DNA of 64,000 nt from positions 186,001-250,000 of the forward strand of contig NZ_KB899972.1 of assembly GCF_000378485.1 (NCBI RefSeq), read 5' to 3'. The notes below the pieces were generated by a model that saw only the letters and a list, made by a program, of their open reading frames with translations, was not told the origin of the DNA and made no database searches. Both the position numbers and the translations under genes were made by a program. This document shows, piece by piece, positions 8,434-17,747 of this stretch (position 1 is the first letter of the stretch; each line of letters begins with the position of its first letter). The stretch comes from Flavobacterium rivuli WB 3.3-2 = DSM 21788 (GTDB lineage: Bacteria > Bacteroidota > Bacteroidia > Flavobacteriales > Flavobacteriaceae).

Positions 8434-11112
8434 TTATTTTTTATCTTCTACAAAAAACGGACTCCATGGCAAACCGGTTTCCGGCCATGTGCTAACCTGG
8501 GTATTTTTATTAAGCTTTACTGCAACGCCGTTAGCATTAATATCTGTAATACCTACGTTTAAACCATCTACCAAAATAAGGGCATCCTCACCATTAAAAT
8601 CAGCAATGGCAGCTTCAATAGTTATTTTTTTAGATTCGCCACCCAGTAAACTCACATAATTATCTGTATAATAAACCGGTAGCACACGCGTATCAGATTT
8701 TGATTTTCTTAGTTGCAGGTGTGCCATTACAGCAGGCTTATCAGTAGGGTTACTTAACGTTATATCAATAAAACATTTGCTTCCTTCGGTTCTTTTAGTA
8801 GCTGTAGCTTTAATATTTACAACTGGTAAAACGTCTAATGCCTGCATGTTATCGGGCTGGCTGCCTTTCCAGTAAAAATTATCCGATAATACTTTGCCTT
8901 TAGCATCGGTCAATTGCAATTTTATAAAATAAACTGCAGTCAGGTTTTGAGGCAGTTGCAGTTTAGGCAATCCTGTAGCTTTATATTTAGGGGCATCTAT
9001 GGTAACATCTGTTTTTTGAAGCAGCTTGCCATTTATATCATAAATAGCAGTGTGCACTTTAGCTTTTGCCAATGCTTGCGGTGTTGAGTTGATTACCTGT
9101 ACATTGCCCTCTTTTTCGTTAAATTGGATGTGTATAGCCTCACATGCTTTTTTTACAGCAAATAACGATGCGTTAGGCTCCAGGTCATAATGGTATAATT
9201 GCCATACAAAGCTGGGCTGTGCAGGGTGGCTCATCCAGGTTATTACACCAGTTACTGGATCGAAAAGTTTTGCAAAACGGCCTTCATACATGGCACGGTA
9301 CGACTCATAATTTGCTAACTGAGATTTCCTCACAAAATCGGCAAGGTTTTTTATTTTGCCATAACGTTCGTTAATAATATCGGGGAAAAGCTGTGCTTTT
9401 TGCGCGCCTTTTGCAAAATCGTGCTGTGCCCAGTCGTCATTAATTTCTTCCCAGTCTTTTTGCGGCATCATTCCCTGTACCGATTCCAGTGTTGGGATAG
9501 ACATTGTGCCTGTTTCTGTTTTAAACGCTTCCTCTATAGTATAAAACTCTTCGGGCTTTCTCCATGAGTATGGGCCGTGGGATCGCACACCCTTACCATC
9601 GGTAGAACTGGCCTGGTATAAACGACTTGTATCTAATTTACCAAGCATGATCTTTAAGGCATCATCTATCTTTTTGGGAGGGAAACCTTCGTTCCTTGCA
9701 CACCACACCGCAATACTTGGGTGTGTACGGTAGCGTAATATTTTTTCCTGAACGTTATACAGGTACAAATCTACATCGGCAGGGTTTGGCCCATCGCCGG
9801 GATTTGCCTGAAAAAATTCGTCCCATATCATTAACCCGTATTTATCGCAAAGGTCATACAGCATTTCGTTAGTGCTTTGCCCTACCCAGTTACGTATCAT
9901 GGTGTAGTTTGCCTGCTGGTGCATTTTTATCTGGGCTTCAAGCCTTTCTGGCGTAACCCTCTTCATAGCATCATCCATACCCCAGTTACCGCCTTTGCAA
10001 ATTACCTGAACACCATTAACAGATATAGTTAAAAATTCAGAGCTTGGCACCGCGTATTCATATTCGCGGATACCAAATTTAAGTTCACGCTCATCAGATA
10101 CTTTACCGTTAAGTTCAAAACTTAATTTAAGGTTATAAAGGTCCTGCCTGCCATAACCGTTAGGCCACCACAATTTGGGATTTTTAAAGTTAAGCTGTTT
10201 AAACGCTTCAGGCGTAAAATATACTATGCTCAACGTATTTGCAGGCACAGTAACATTCTGCTGAAAAGTAACATTCCCTATGCTGCCTTTTAAAACACCG
10301 GTTTGAGAGGCATTGGTATTATTTTGCAATGTAGTTTCAATTTTTATAGCAGCCTTATCGGTAGCGGGTAGCGGAAGGTCGGTCACTACAAAAGGGTCTT
10401 TAATAGACACGGCATCTGTAGCCGACAAAAACACTTTTTGCCAAATGCCTGAGTTCCTGTCGCGTATGGCAGGAATCCAGTCCCAGCCTATAGAGCATAA
10501 AAATGTAGGCCCATCATAAGATGAATATAACCCGTTTTTACCCATGCCCGTTGCAATATTATGCTCGTGAGATATTCCCGGATTGGGCTGCGGGGCTATA
10601 AGTACTGCTATGGCAGCCTCTTTACCTGCCGTAACAAATGGAGTAATATTAAATACCCCTCTTGCAAAAGCTCCTTTTATAGTTCCTGCTTTTTTACCGT
10701 TTACGTATATAGTGGCTTCATAGTTTACACCGTCAAAATTTAGCCAGATAGCTTTGCCGTCATAACTTTTAGGTACGGTAACTTTAGTTTTATACCAGTA
10801 AGATGTGTGGCATAAATATTCTGATATTATTTCGGGGCGGTTATTTTCGCCATACATGGGGTCAGGATAAACCTTATTATTTACCAGGCTGGTTAAAACC
10901 GTGCCGGGAACTGTGGCGGTATACCAGTTATTGGCTTTATAATCTAATGTTGATATTTTTTCTCCGCTGTCCTGCACTTTGGCAATGTCCTGAAGCTGCC
11001 ACCCGTTTGTAAGGGTAACGTTAGCAGGTGTTTGGGCAAAGGCACTAAATGAAAGTAATGCAAATAAAAGTAACCTGGTAATAGAAATGTGCATAGTAGT
11101 ATTTTTATACAT
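8434..11112 (-). CDS. Glycoside hydrolase family 2, beta-mannosidase / exo-glucosaminidase type (about 892 aa)
   Basis: The protein has the beta-mannosidase-like GH2 architecture: an N-terminal jelly roll with SYWYKTKV and WLNFDGVNYEATIYVNG, an Ig-like domain, a barrel, and C-terminal Ig-fold domains. The likely acid/base is Glu near 475 in WCARNEGFP, and the likely nucleophile is Glu near 543 in PTLESVQG. Chitosan exo-glucosaminidases use Asp at the acid/base site, so a mannosidase-like or other exo-activity is favoured. The start is uncertain: ATGs occur at 11127 (overlapping gntP), 11112 and 11094. The last gives the cleanest signal peptide, MHISITRLLLFALLSFSAFAQ without its final residue. 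Confidence 0.85.
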   Translation of the reverse strand: MYKNTTMHISITRLLLFALLSFSAFAQTPANVTLTNGWQLQDIAKVQDSGEKISTLDYKANNWYTATVPGTVLTSLVNNKVYPDPMYGENNRPEIISEYLCHTSYWYKTKVTVPKSYDGKAIWLNFDGVNYEATIYVNGKKAGTIKGAFARGVFNITPFVTAGKEAAIAVLIAPQPNPGISHEHNIATGMGKNGLYSSYDGPTFLCSIGWDWIPAIRDRNSGIWQKVFLSATDAVSIKDPFVVTDLPLPATDKAAIKIETTLQNNTNASQTGVLKGSIGNVTFQQNVTVPANTLSIVYFTPEAFKQLNFKNPKLWWPNGYGRQDLYNLKLSFELNGKVSDERELKFGIREYEYAVPSSEFLTISVNGVQVICKGGNWGMDDAMKRVTPERLEAQIKMHQQANYTMIRNWVGQSTNEMLYDLCDKYGLMIWDEFFQANPGDGPNPADVDLYLYNVQEKILRYRTHPSIAVWCARNEGFPPKKIDDALKIMLGKLDTSRLYQASSTDGKGVRSHGPYSWRKPEEFYTIEEAFKTETGTMSIPTLESVQGMMPQKDWEEINDDWAQHDFAKGAQKAQLFPDIINERYGKIKNLADFVRKSQLANYESYRAMYEGRFAKLFDPVTGVITWMSHPAQPSFVWQLYHYDLEPNASLFAVKKACEAIHIQFNEKEGNVQVINSTPQALAKAKVHTAIYDINGKLLQKTDVTIDAPKYKATGLPKLQLPQNLTAVYFIKLQLTDAKGKVLSDNFYWKGSQPDNMQALDVLPVVNIKATATKRTEGSKCFIDITLSNPTDKPAVMAHLQLRKSKSDTRVLPVYYTDNYVSLLGGESKKITIEAAIADFNGEDALILVDGLNVGITDINANGVAVKLNKNTQVSTWPETGLPWSPFFVEDKK

Positions 11113-11114
11113 GT

Positions 11115-12434
11115 TTAGCTTATACAATAGTTTAAAATCATTACCCCCACGAGCCCTGCAACAGAGACTATGGTTTCCATTAAAGACCAGGATCTGAAGG
11201 TATCTTTTAGCGATATATTAAAATATTCTTTAAACATCCAGAAACCGGGGTCGTTTACATGAGAGAACATTAAACTGCCCGATCCTATGGCAAGCACCAT
11301 TAGGCTTGGGTCTACGTTAAATGTACTCATTAACGGTGCAATAATGCCTGCAGTTGTTAACCCTGCTACCGTGGCAGAACCAAGGCATACGCGTATTGAT
11401 GCCGAGATAAGCCATGCCAATACTAATGGGTGTATTTGCAGGTGTGCAAAGTAAGTACCTATCTCTTCGCTCGCACCACTGTCCATAAGCACCTGTTTTA
11501 ATGCTCCGGAACTGCCTATAATAAGCAGGATGATGGCAATATCTTTTATGGCATCTTCATAAATGCGCATTATCTCTTTTATACTTTTTTCCATCCTTAT
11601 ACCTATAGTGTAGGTTGCTACAATAAGGGCTATAAGCATTAAAATAGATGGTTCACTTAAAAAGCGGCAAACCTTGGTAAGCGGCGATCCTTCTGGCAAA
11701 ACCAGTAATAATATAGACGTTACTGCAAGTAAAAATACAGGTAATAGCGCAGAAAAAAAACTATTAAATGTACTTGGCAGTACCGATAGTGGCATTACCC
11801 TCTCAAACGTTGTTAAACCACCAACGGGCTTAATGTTTTTTACAGTTTGCGAAAATAAAGGTCCGGCAATTATTATAGCCGGTATGGCTATAATGATTCC
11901 GTAAAATAAGGTTTTACCCATACTGGCCTGAAAAATTGTAACCAGTGCCGCGGGCGACGGGTGTGGTGGCAAAAAACCATGCGCTACAGAGAGGGCCGCA
12001 AGCATGGGCAACCCTATGTATACCGCAGGTAATTTATATTTATACACCAGCGCAAATATTATGGGAATAGTAAGCACAAAGCCTACATTATAAAACAATG
12101 GTATACCAATAATAAAACCTGTACAAAGCAGGCCCCATTGTATGTATTTACGGCCAAAGACATTCATGATAGAATCTGAAATTACCTGGGCGGCACCGCT
12201 TTCGGCTACAAGTTTGCCTATCATGGCACCAATGCAAATAATAACAAGTATAGACCCTAACATACTGCCTATACCGGTTTGTACAGATTCTGATATCTTT
12301 TCGGCGGGGATACCTAAAGCAAAACCTGCAGCTATAGATGCCAGCAGAAATGAAATAAAGGGGTTAATTTTAAATTTGGTTATCAGCAGTATAAGCAAGG
12401 CTACCACCGATAGTATAACAATGAGTAACGACAT
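11115..12434 (-). CDS. GntP-family gluconate / sugar acid : H+ symporter (439 aa)
   Basis: This inner-membrane permease has about 12 hydrophobic segments along its length. Motifs fit the GntP family: an early LLASIAAGFALGIP segment, IGKLVAESGAAQVIS, a HGFLPPHPSPAAL motif, and GSGSLMFSHVNDPGFWMFKEYF near the C-terminus. It is placed among UxuA, KdgK and Eda rather than gluconate kinase, which suggests transport of a uronic or aldonic acid released in the periplasm. It follows susD by 56 bases, with an intrinsic terminator in between, and ends against the start of the GH2 gene. Confidence 0.9.
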   Translation of the reverse strand: MSLLIVILSVVALLILLITKFKINPFISFLLASIAAGFALGIPAEKISESVQTGIGSMLGSILVIICIGAMIGKLVAESGAAQVISDSIMNVFGRKYIQWGLLCTGFIIGIPLFYNVGFVLTIPIIFALVYKYKLPAVYIGLPMLAALSVAHGFLPPHPSPAALVTIFQASMGKTLFYGIIIAIPAIIIAGPLFSQTVKNIKPVGGLTTFERVMPLSVLPSTFNSFFSALLPVFLLAVTSILLLVLPEGSPLTKVCRFLSEPSILMLIALIVATYTIGIRMEKSIKEIMRIYEDAIKDIAIILLIIGSSGALKQVLMDSGASEEIGTYFAHLQIHPLVLAWLISASIRVCLGSATVAGLTTAGIIAPLMSTFNVDPSLMVLAIGSGSLMFSHVNDPGFWMFKEYFNISLKDTFRSWSLMETIVSVAGLVGVMILNYCIS

Positions 12435-12446
12435 TTTCTTCTTTTT

Positions 12447-12486
12447 TGTAAAAACAGGGCATCAATATAAATATAGATGCCCTGTG
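12447..12486 (-). terminator. Intrinsic terminator between susD and gntP
   Basis: Ten-base perfect arms (GATGCCCTGT and ACAGGGCATC at 12476-12485 and 12454-12463) with a 12-base AT-rich loop are followed on the minus strand by TTTTTAC and then AAAAAAG. It looks like a partial terminator that lets susC and susD be expressed above the enzymes behind them. Confidence 0.8.
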
Positions 12487-12490
12487 TAAA

Positions 12491-14020
12491 TTAATTATTA
12501 TCCCACCAAACTTTTGTTGTAAATAAATCAGGGCCCTGACGGTTAATGGCTTCGGCAACATTAGCACCGTTAACACCATATTCGTTAGCCGAATATTTTA
12601 GCCTCCTTGGTATTACACCATTTGTTTCATTACCCGGCGGGTTAACAGGTGTAAGTGCAGGAAAACCTGTTCTTCTCCAGTTTGCCCATGCTTCTATATG
12701 GTTAAATGTTACCGCATTAACAAGATAAATTTCTGTATGTATAGCATTTAATTTAGCATTAAGATCTGTAGCCGGGTAAGGGTTAGCCGCAGCATAAGCA
12801 GCAACAGCCTCCGCAGATGGCGTAGTACCATAAACAGATACCTGCTTAACCGCACTCTCCTGGCCTGCTGCAAATGCTGCAGCAGCAGATCCTGTAACGT
12901 AGCCTCTCTCTATAGCTTCGGCAAGCAATAGCTGAGATTCTGCATAGGTCATGTATATCCACGGCGCGTTAGATGCTAACATCGCTGTAGATGGGCGCGA
13001 ATAATTATTGAGGTCTGTAACGGGCAGGTTAATAAGCTCGTTAGCAGTAATACCATTAGGCAAACCTACCTGTACATCGGCAGCATTATTGCCATTTTTA
13101 AGGCTTGCAACCACGGTAAGCCTTGGGTCTGTCCTGTTTTTCATAAGGTCTATAAAAGTCTTACCCCATAGCAGTCCATTTAAGTTAGCAACGTTTGCAC
13201 CCACCGGGCCCAACGTATATGAGTTAGGATTTGTATTGATTTGAGAACCTGCCAAACCATCAAAATGTATTGTTACATTTTCATCGGCATTAGTTATTAA
13301 ACCATCGGCAACTGCCCTTGCAGCCCAGGTTTGTGCAGCAGCCGGGTCTACTTTTTGTAGCCTCATTGCCAGCCTAAGCATAAGGGTATTTGCAGCTTTT
13401 CTCCATTTTGCAAGATCTCCGGTATAAATATAATCAGCACGGGTAGGTTTGGCCGCAGCATCGTCAAATGCAGCTCCGGCCTCGCTAAGCTCTTTTAGCA
13501 TATCCATATAAATATCTTGCTGCTTATCATATTTAGGCGTAAAATTATTATCAATAAATCCTCTTCCTGCTTCAAAATAAGGTACATCGCCATAAAGGTC
13601 TGTAAGCCTTGCAAACTCCATAACCTTTAGTATCCTTGCCATAGAATGTATATTTACATTTGCCGGAGCACCAGAAAGGTCTATAAGGTTTACAATGTTT
13701 TTAATAGTATTAGGATATGAATAATCAAAATAGAACATGTAGGTATTACTGGCGCTGCTGTAAAAGCTACCGCCATAAAATCCGGCATCGGTGCTGGACA
13801 TTTGTTGTACAATGCATGCAGCATGTGCAAAGTTTACCCTTTGTGTTTTTGCACCCGCATCTGGCGATGCCGGTATAAGTATTTGCGCCTCACTCAGCAA
13901 ATACTCTAACGGCAACGAGGTAGGCTTGTTTGGGTCTACATTTATTCTCTCAAAGTCTGACGTGCACGATGATAGTGCAATAGCAGATATAAATAGTGGT
14001 AATATTATTTTCTTGATCAT
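12491..14020 (-). CDS. susD: SusD/RagB-like outer-membrane lipoprotein (509 aa)
   Basis: This is the surface glycan-binding partner of SusC. A lipoprotein signal peptide (MIKKIILPLFISAIALSSC, Cys19) is followed by TSDFERINVDPNKPTSLPLEYLLSEA and an alpha-helical tetratricopeptide-like scaffold, matching the SusD-like 2 subgroup. Later motifs such as ARLTDLYGDVPYFEAGRG, RLAMRLQKVDP, PWIYMTYAESQLLLAEA and EAWANWRRTGFPAL are typical. It starts 27 bases after susC in the same direction. The bound glycan cannot be read from the sequence. Confidence 0.95.
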   Translation of the reverse strand: MIKKIILPLFISAIALSSCTSDFERINVDPNKPTSLPLEYLLSEAQILIPASPDAGAKTQRVNFAHAACIVQQMSSTDAGFYGGSFYSSASNTYMFYFDYSYPNTIKNIVNLIDLSGAPANVNIHSMARILKVMEFARLTDLYGDVPYFEAGRGFIDNNFTPKYDKQQDIYMDMLKELSEAGAAFDDAAAKPTRADYIYTGDLAKWRKAANTLMLRLAMRLQKVDPAAAQTWAARAVADGLITNADENVTIHFDGLAGSQINTNPNSYTLGPVGANVANLNGLLWGKTFIDLMKNRTDPRLTVVASLKNGNNAADVQVGLPNGITANELINLPVTDLNNYSRPSTAMLASNAPWIYMTYAESQLLLAEAIERGYVTGSAAAAFAAGQESAVKQVSVYGTTPSAEAVAAYAAANPYPATDLNAKLNAIHTEIYLVNAVTFNHIEAWANWRRTGFPALTPVNPPGNETNGVIPRRLKYSANEYGVNGANVAEAINRQGPDLFTTKVWWDNN

Positions 14021-14047
14021 GACTTACTTTAAATTAAATTACAGGAA

Positions 14048-17000
14048 TTAAAATCTGGCGTTAAGGTTAATTCCAAAAGTTCTTGTAGCAGGCGCACCTG
14101 CATATTCAAGCCCCTGGGCATTACCGTTATTATAGCTTGATTCTGGGTCTATGTTTGGCGTATATTTTTTAAGTATTGCCAGGTTGCGCCCTACAAGGCC
14201 TACCGTAAATTTAACCGGAGTATTTTTTACGTTAAATGTTTTAAACGAGTAGTTTAATATTATTTGCCTAAGTTTTATAAAGTCCGATTTAAATACGTTT
14301 GGCGTCGCAACTTTATTAAACAGGTTACCCCAGTAGTTTTGAGCAGTAGTATTTACTGTATTTACTGTACCGGCTTCGTTAACACCCTGCCCTACTATAC
14401 CGCCTTCACGGCCTTGTAACGTTTCTTCGGCTAAACCTAAACGGTAAGCAACAGCGTTTGAACCTGAGTAAACATATCCTCCAAATTTACTATCTACTAA
14501 AACACTAAGCGAAAGGTTTTTGTATGTAAATGTATTGGTAAAACCCATTTGGTAAGGCGATACGCCACTGCCAAAATCTTTAAGGTCGCCCTTCATTGGA
14601 GCACCTGTTGCATCATGCACTATATTACCTGCTGCATCTCTTTTATAATCAAAACCTGTAATCTGGCCGTAAGGCTTGCCCACGATCTGGTCTATAAAAG
14701 CGGTGCCATACCTGCCCGAATCTACACGTAGTGTTGTAGCGTCTCCGTATAAACTAACCACTTCACTCTTGTTGTACCCCATATTGAATGAAGTATCCCA
14801 GGTAAAATCATTTGTTTTTATAGGTGTTCCGCTTACTAAAAGCTCTATACCTTTATTAGATATTTCACCCACATTAAATAATGCTGTATTAAAACCTGAT
14901 GTACCCGATATTGTGGCAGCCACAATATCATCGGTGGTTTTCCTGGTGTAGTAAGTAAGGTCTACGCCAAACCTGTTATTAAACATTTTAGTTTCTACAC
15001 CCACTTCAAATGTAGTAGATGTAAGCGGCTTTAAATTAGCATTAGGAACGTTAGAACCATTTATTTGCCCTAATGGCGCACCCATGTTAGCCCCATTAAG
15101 TACATATCTAAGGTTTAGGTTGTAAGGGTCTGTATCGCCGCCTGCCTGTGCCCATGATGCCCTTACTTTTAAAAAGTTAATAACCTCCGGCATTTCAAAA
15201 GCCTGAGAAGCTACAAAGCTCGTACCTACAGATGGGTAGATGATACTATTATTTTTTGATGCAAGTGTAGAGAACCAGTCGTTCCTTGCAGATGCATTAA
15301 GGTAAAGATACCCTTTGTATGATACTTCGCCGCTACCGTAAACCGAGCTTATTTTTTTGCGTATTAAAGCTTCTGCAACCGTACGTGCACTCGGGTCTAT
15401 ATTAGATATGTCGTAAAAGAACGGAATATTGAACGAATTGTATGCGTTAATATCTAATGCATTGGTAACCTGCTGCATGTTGTTAGTACCTACTAAAGCA
15501 TTAACATTAAAATCAGAATTTATGTCTTTGTTAAAACCAAGCATAAAGTCTGTATTGTACTCCCTGAAAGTCCTTTCACTATATATATAAGCTCCGCGAA
15601 TTTCTGATGCTGTACCATAAGGCTCGATCATTTTGTTGGTATAGTTAAAATAATCCATACCAAACCTTGCCTTAGCATACAGCCAGTCGGTTATTTGGTA
15701 CTTAGGCTCTACAGCAGCAATAAGCCTGTTTTTACTATCATCCTGCTTAAAATCGTCTGTAGCAAAATACGGGTTTTGTGTAAATACGTTGTCAGACCAC
15801 GCTAACTCATAGCCATTGGCATCATACTTAGAATTTTTAAGCACATCTACACCCAGCGATGTAGGCAAAGCCATAATAGAAAATGCCGCATTACCGGGAG
15901 AGTCATTAACACGCGGGCGGTTATGATTTTTCTCCCTTACATACTTTGCATTTACTAAAACAGACAGGTTTTTACCAAGGTTGCTGTTAAGGTTTAATGC
16001 AAAGTTTTTACGGTCAAGGCTATTTGTTGGCAATACACCTTCATAATCAAGGTTAGTGAACGAAAAACGGTATCTTGTAGACTCTGATGCACCGGATAAT
16101 GCTACAGATGATGTTATAGACGTACCTGTATTGTAAAAATCTTTAAGGTTGTTTTTTTGAGCTACATAAGGCCTTGCAACGCCGTCGTAAAACATAGCAT
16201 TGCTACCATCAAGCCTGCCACCCCAGCTAAACCTGCCCGTTTTTGCCTGTGCTACAGTCTCTGGTTTTACACCACCTGTACCACTACCATAATCATACTG
16301 GTAATCAAACTTTTTAATTAACAGATCTTCTACTACAGAGTTGATATTTACCTCTACACCAAGGCCTTTTTGACCATTTTTAGCCGATTTTGTTGTTATT
16401 AATATTGCACCGTTAGAAGCTCTTGAGCCATAAAGTGCAGCAGCAGTAGCACCTTTAAGTACACTTATAGTTTCTATCTCATCGGGGTTAACACTCGACA
16501 TACCATCCCCCCTGTCAGACCCTGCCCAGTTGCCATTTACAATAGATACCGGTGGGCCAAGCAAGGCATTGTCGTTATTAATGGGAATACCATCTACCAC
16601 AATAAGCGGTTGGTTATTACCAGATATAGACCCGTTACCACGAATAACGATCCTGCTTGCACCATTTGCACCTGTAGCAGGTGTAGTAATATTTAAACCC
16701 GCAACTTTACCGGCTAATGTGCTGGCAATGTTAGGGCTTCTGCCTTCGGTAAGCTCACTGCCTTTTATCTCTGTTACAGCATAAGCAAGTGCTTTTTTCT
16801 CTTTTTTAATACCTAATGCAGTTACAACTACCTCATTAAGAGTAGTGACAGATGTGCTCATGGTAATTTTAAGATTAGCTTCATCCTGCATAATAAACTC
16901 TTCTTTAGGTGCATAACCTACATAATTTATTATTAGCATAGTACCCTCAGGAACACTAATAGCAAAGGCTCCGTTTGCATCTGTTATTGTGCTTGCCCCG

Positions 17001-17398
17001 GAGTTTTCTGTTTTTACTGTAGCACCGCCTATTGGCGACCCATCCTGGGCTACTACATGCCCTGCCACATTATATAATTTAGATAATTGTTGGTTTGCAG
17101 TTTTAACTGACGCTACAAGTACTACAGATAAAGAGGTTTCTTCTTTAGTTATAACCACTTCTTTAGTAGTATATCCTGACTGGCTAACTATTATTTTTTT
17201 TCCCTGAGGAACTGTTACAGAGAATACGCCACCCTCGCCCGTTAAAACGGTTTCTTCGGAAGACTCAACATGAACGGCAGCCCCTACTAACGGTAGTCCT
17301 GCCCCCGAAGTAACAGTACCGGACACGTCATGGTTTTGCGCATATCCAATATTTACAATAAAAAGCCAAAAAACGGCCATAAATATTTTTTTAGTCAT
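14048..17398 (-). CDS. susC: SusC/RagA-type TonB-dependent outer-membrane transporter (1116 aa)
   Basis: This protein imports glycan fragments across the outer membrane. After a signal peptide it carries two successive carboxypeptidase-regulatory-like beta domains (about 22-98 and 108-186) rather than one. Next come a TonB box-like TLNEVVVTALG, a plug domain (SPNIASTLAGKVAGL, IRGNGS, PLIVVDGIPI), and a 22-strand barrel ending in the C-terminal Phe of FGINLNARF. It is the first gene of the minus-strand operon. A LacI-type operator lies about 20 bases upstream of its ATG. Confidence 0.96.
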   Translation of the reverse strand: MTKKIFMAVFWLFIVNIGYAQNHDVSGTVTSGAGLPLVGAAVHVESSEETVLTGEGGVFSVTVPQGKKIIVSQSGYTTKEVVITKEETSLSVVLVASVKTANQQLSKLYNVAGHVVAQDGSPIGGATVKTENSGASTITDANGAFAISVPEGTMLIINYVGYAPKEEFIMQDEANLKITMSTSVTTLNEVVVTALGIKKEKKALAYAVTEIKGSELTEGRSPNIASTLAGKVAGLNITTPATGANGASRIVIRGNGSISGNNQPLIVVDGIPINNDNALLGPPVSIVNGNWAGSDRGDGMSSVNPDEIETISVLKGATAAALYGSRASNGAILITTKSAKNGQKGLGVEVNINSVVEDLLIKKFDYQYDYGSGTGGVKPETVAQAKTGRFSWGGRLDGSNAMFYDGVARPYVAQKNNLKDFYNTGTSITSSVALSGASESTRYRFSFTNLDYEGVLPTNSLDRKNFALNLNSNLGKNLSVLVNAKYVREKNHNRPRVNDSPGNAAFSIMALPTSLGVDVLKNSKYDANGYELAWSDNVFTQNPYFATDDFKQDDSKNRLIAAVEPKYQITDWLYAKARFGMDYFNYTNKMIEPYGTASEIRGAYIYSERTFREYNTDFMLGFNKDINSDFNVNALVGTNNMQQVTNALDINAYNSFNIPFFYDISNIDPSARTVAEALIRKKISSVYGSGEVSYKGYLYLNASARNDWFSTLASKNNSIIYPSVGTSFVASQAFEMPEVINFLKVRASWAQAGGDTDPYNLNLRYVLNGANMGAPLGQINGSNVPNANLKPLTSTTFEVGVETKMFNNRFGVDLTYYTRKTTDDIVAATISGTSGFNTALFNVGEISNKGIELLVSGTPIKTNDFTWDTSFNMGYNKSEVVSLYGDATTLRVDSGRYGTAFIDQIVGKPYGQITGFDYKRDAAGNIVHDATGAPMKGDLKDFGSGVSPYQMGFTNTFTYKNLSLSVLVDSKFGGYVYSGSNAVAYRLGLAEETLQGREGGIVGQGVNEAGTVNTVNTTAQNYWGNLFNKVATPNVFKSDFIKLRQIILNYSFKTFNVKNTPVKFTVGLVGRNLAILKKYTPNIDPESSYNNGNAQGLEYAGAPATRTFGINLNARF

Positions 17399-17747
17399 AA
17401 ATTAGATTTTTAAAATAGTTAGTAAATCGATTTACCAAAAATATAATATTTTGTTAATATAATAACATTAGCTAAAAAATATTTTTACATTTTTTTGTAT
17501 AATTTAAAAAAATGATTTAAAATCATGTTATATTGAAATATAAATTAAATATTTAACATAAAAATATTTGAAAGAAGCATTTTAAGATGGATTTTTTTAT
17601 CAAAACTACATCGTTGTAATTTTATAAAAAATCAATAAAATACTGTTTATATTGATAAATGCTAAATTATTAAATATATAATCGAATTTAAAAATTCCCG
17701 TTTCAGTAAATATTTACTAAACTGTATCGTAATAGTTCATTCTTATA
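17399..17747. other. Gene-free AT-rich region between lacI and susC
   Basis: This 349-base stretch holds the susC promoter and operator at its susC end. Near the lacI end (17705-17718) there is a 14-base perfect AT-rich palindrome, AGTAAATATTTACT, which resembles the operators but lacks their central CG. The rest is low-complexity AT-rich sequence with no coding frame I can support. Confidence 0.5.
17418..17443 (-). promoter_or_regulatory. LacI-type operator overlapping the susC -7 box
   Basis: The core GTAAATCGATTTAC (17422-17435) is a perfect 14-base palindrome with the central CG typical of LacI-family operators. On the minus strand it follows directly on TATTTTTG (17436-17443), which fits the Bacteroidota -7 box TAnnTTTG. 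Bound repressor would cover the transcription start. The ATG of susC lies about 20 bases downstream. A near-identical site precedes the divergent GH3 gene. Confidence 0.75.

Noticed and set aside
17705..17718. AGTAAATATTTACT palindrome as a third LacI operator
   Set aside because: It lacks the central CG and the flanking TTTGG of the two good sites, and lies in very AT-rich DNA where such palindromes arise by chance.
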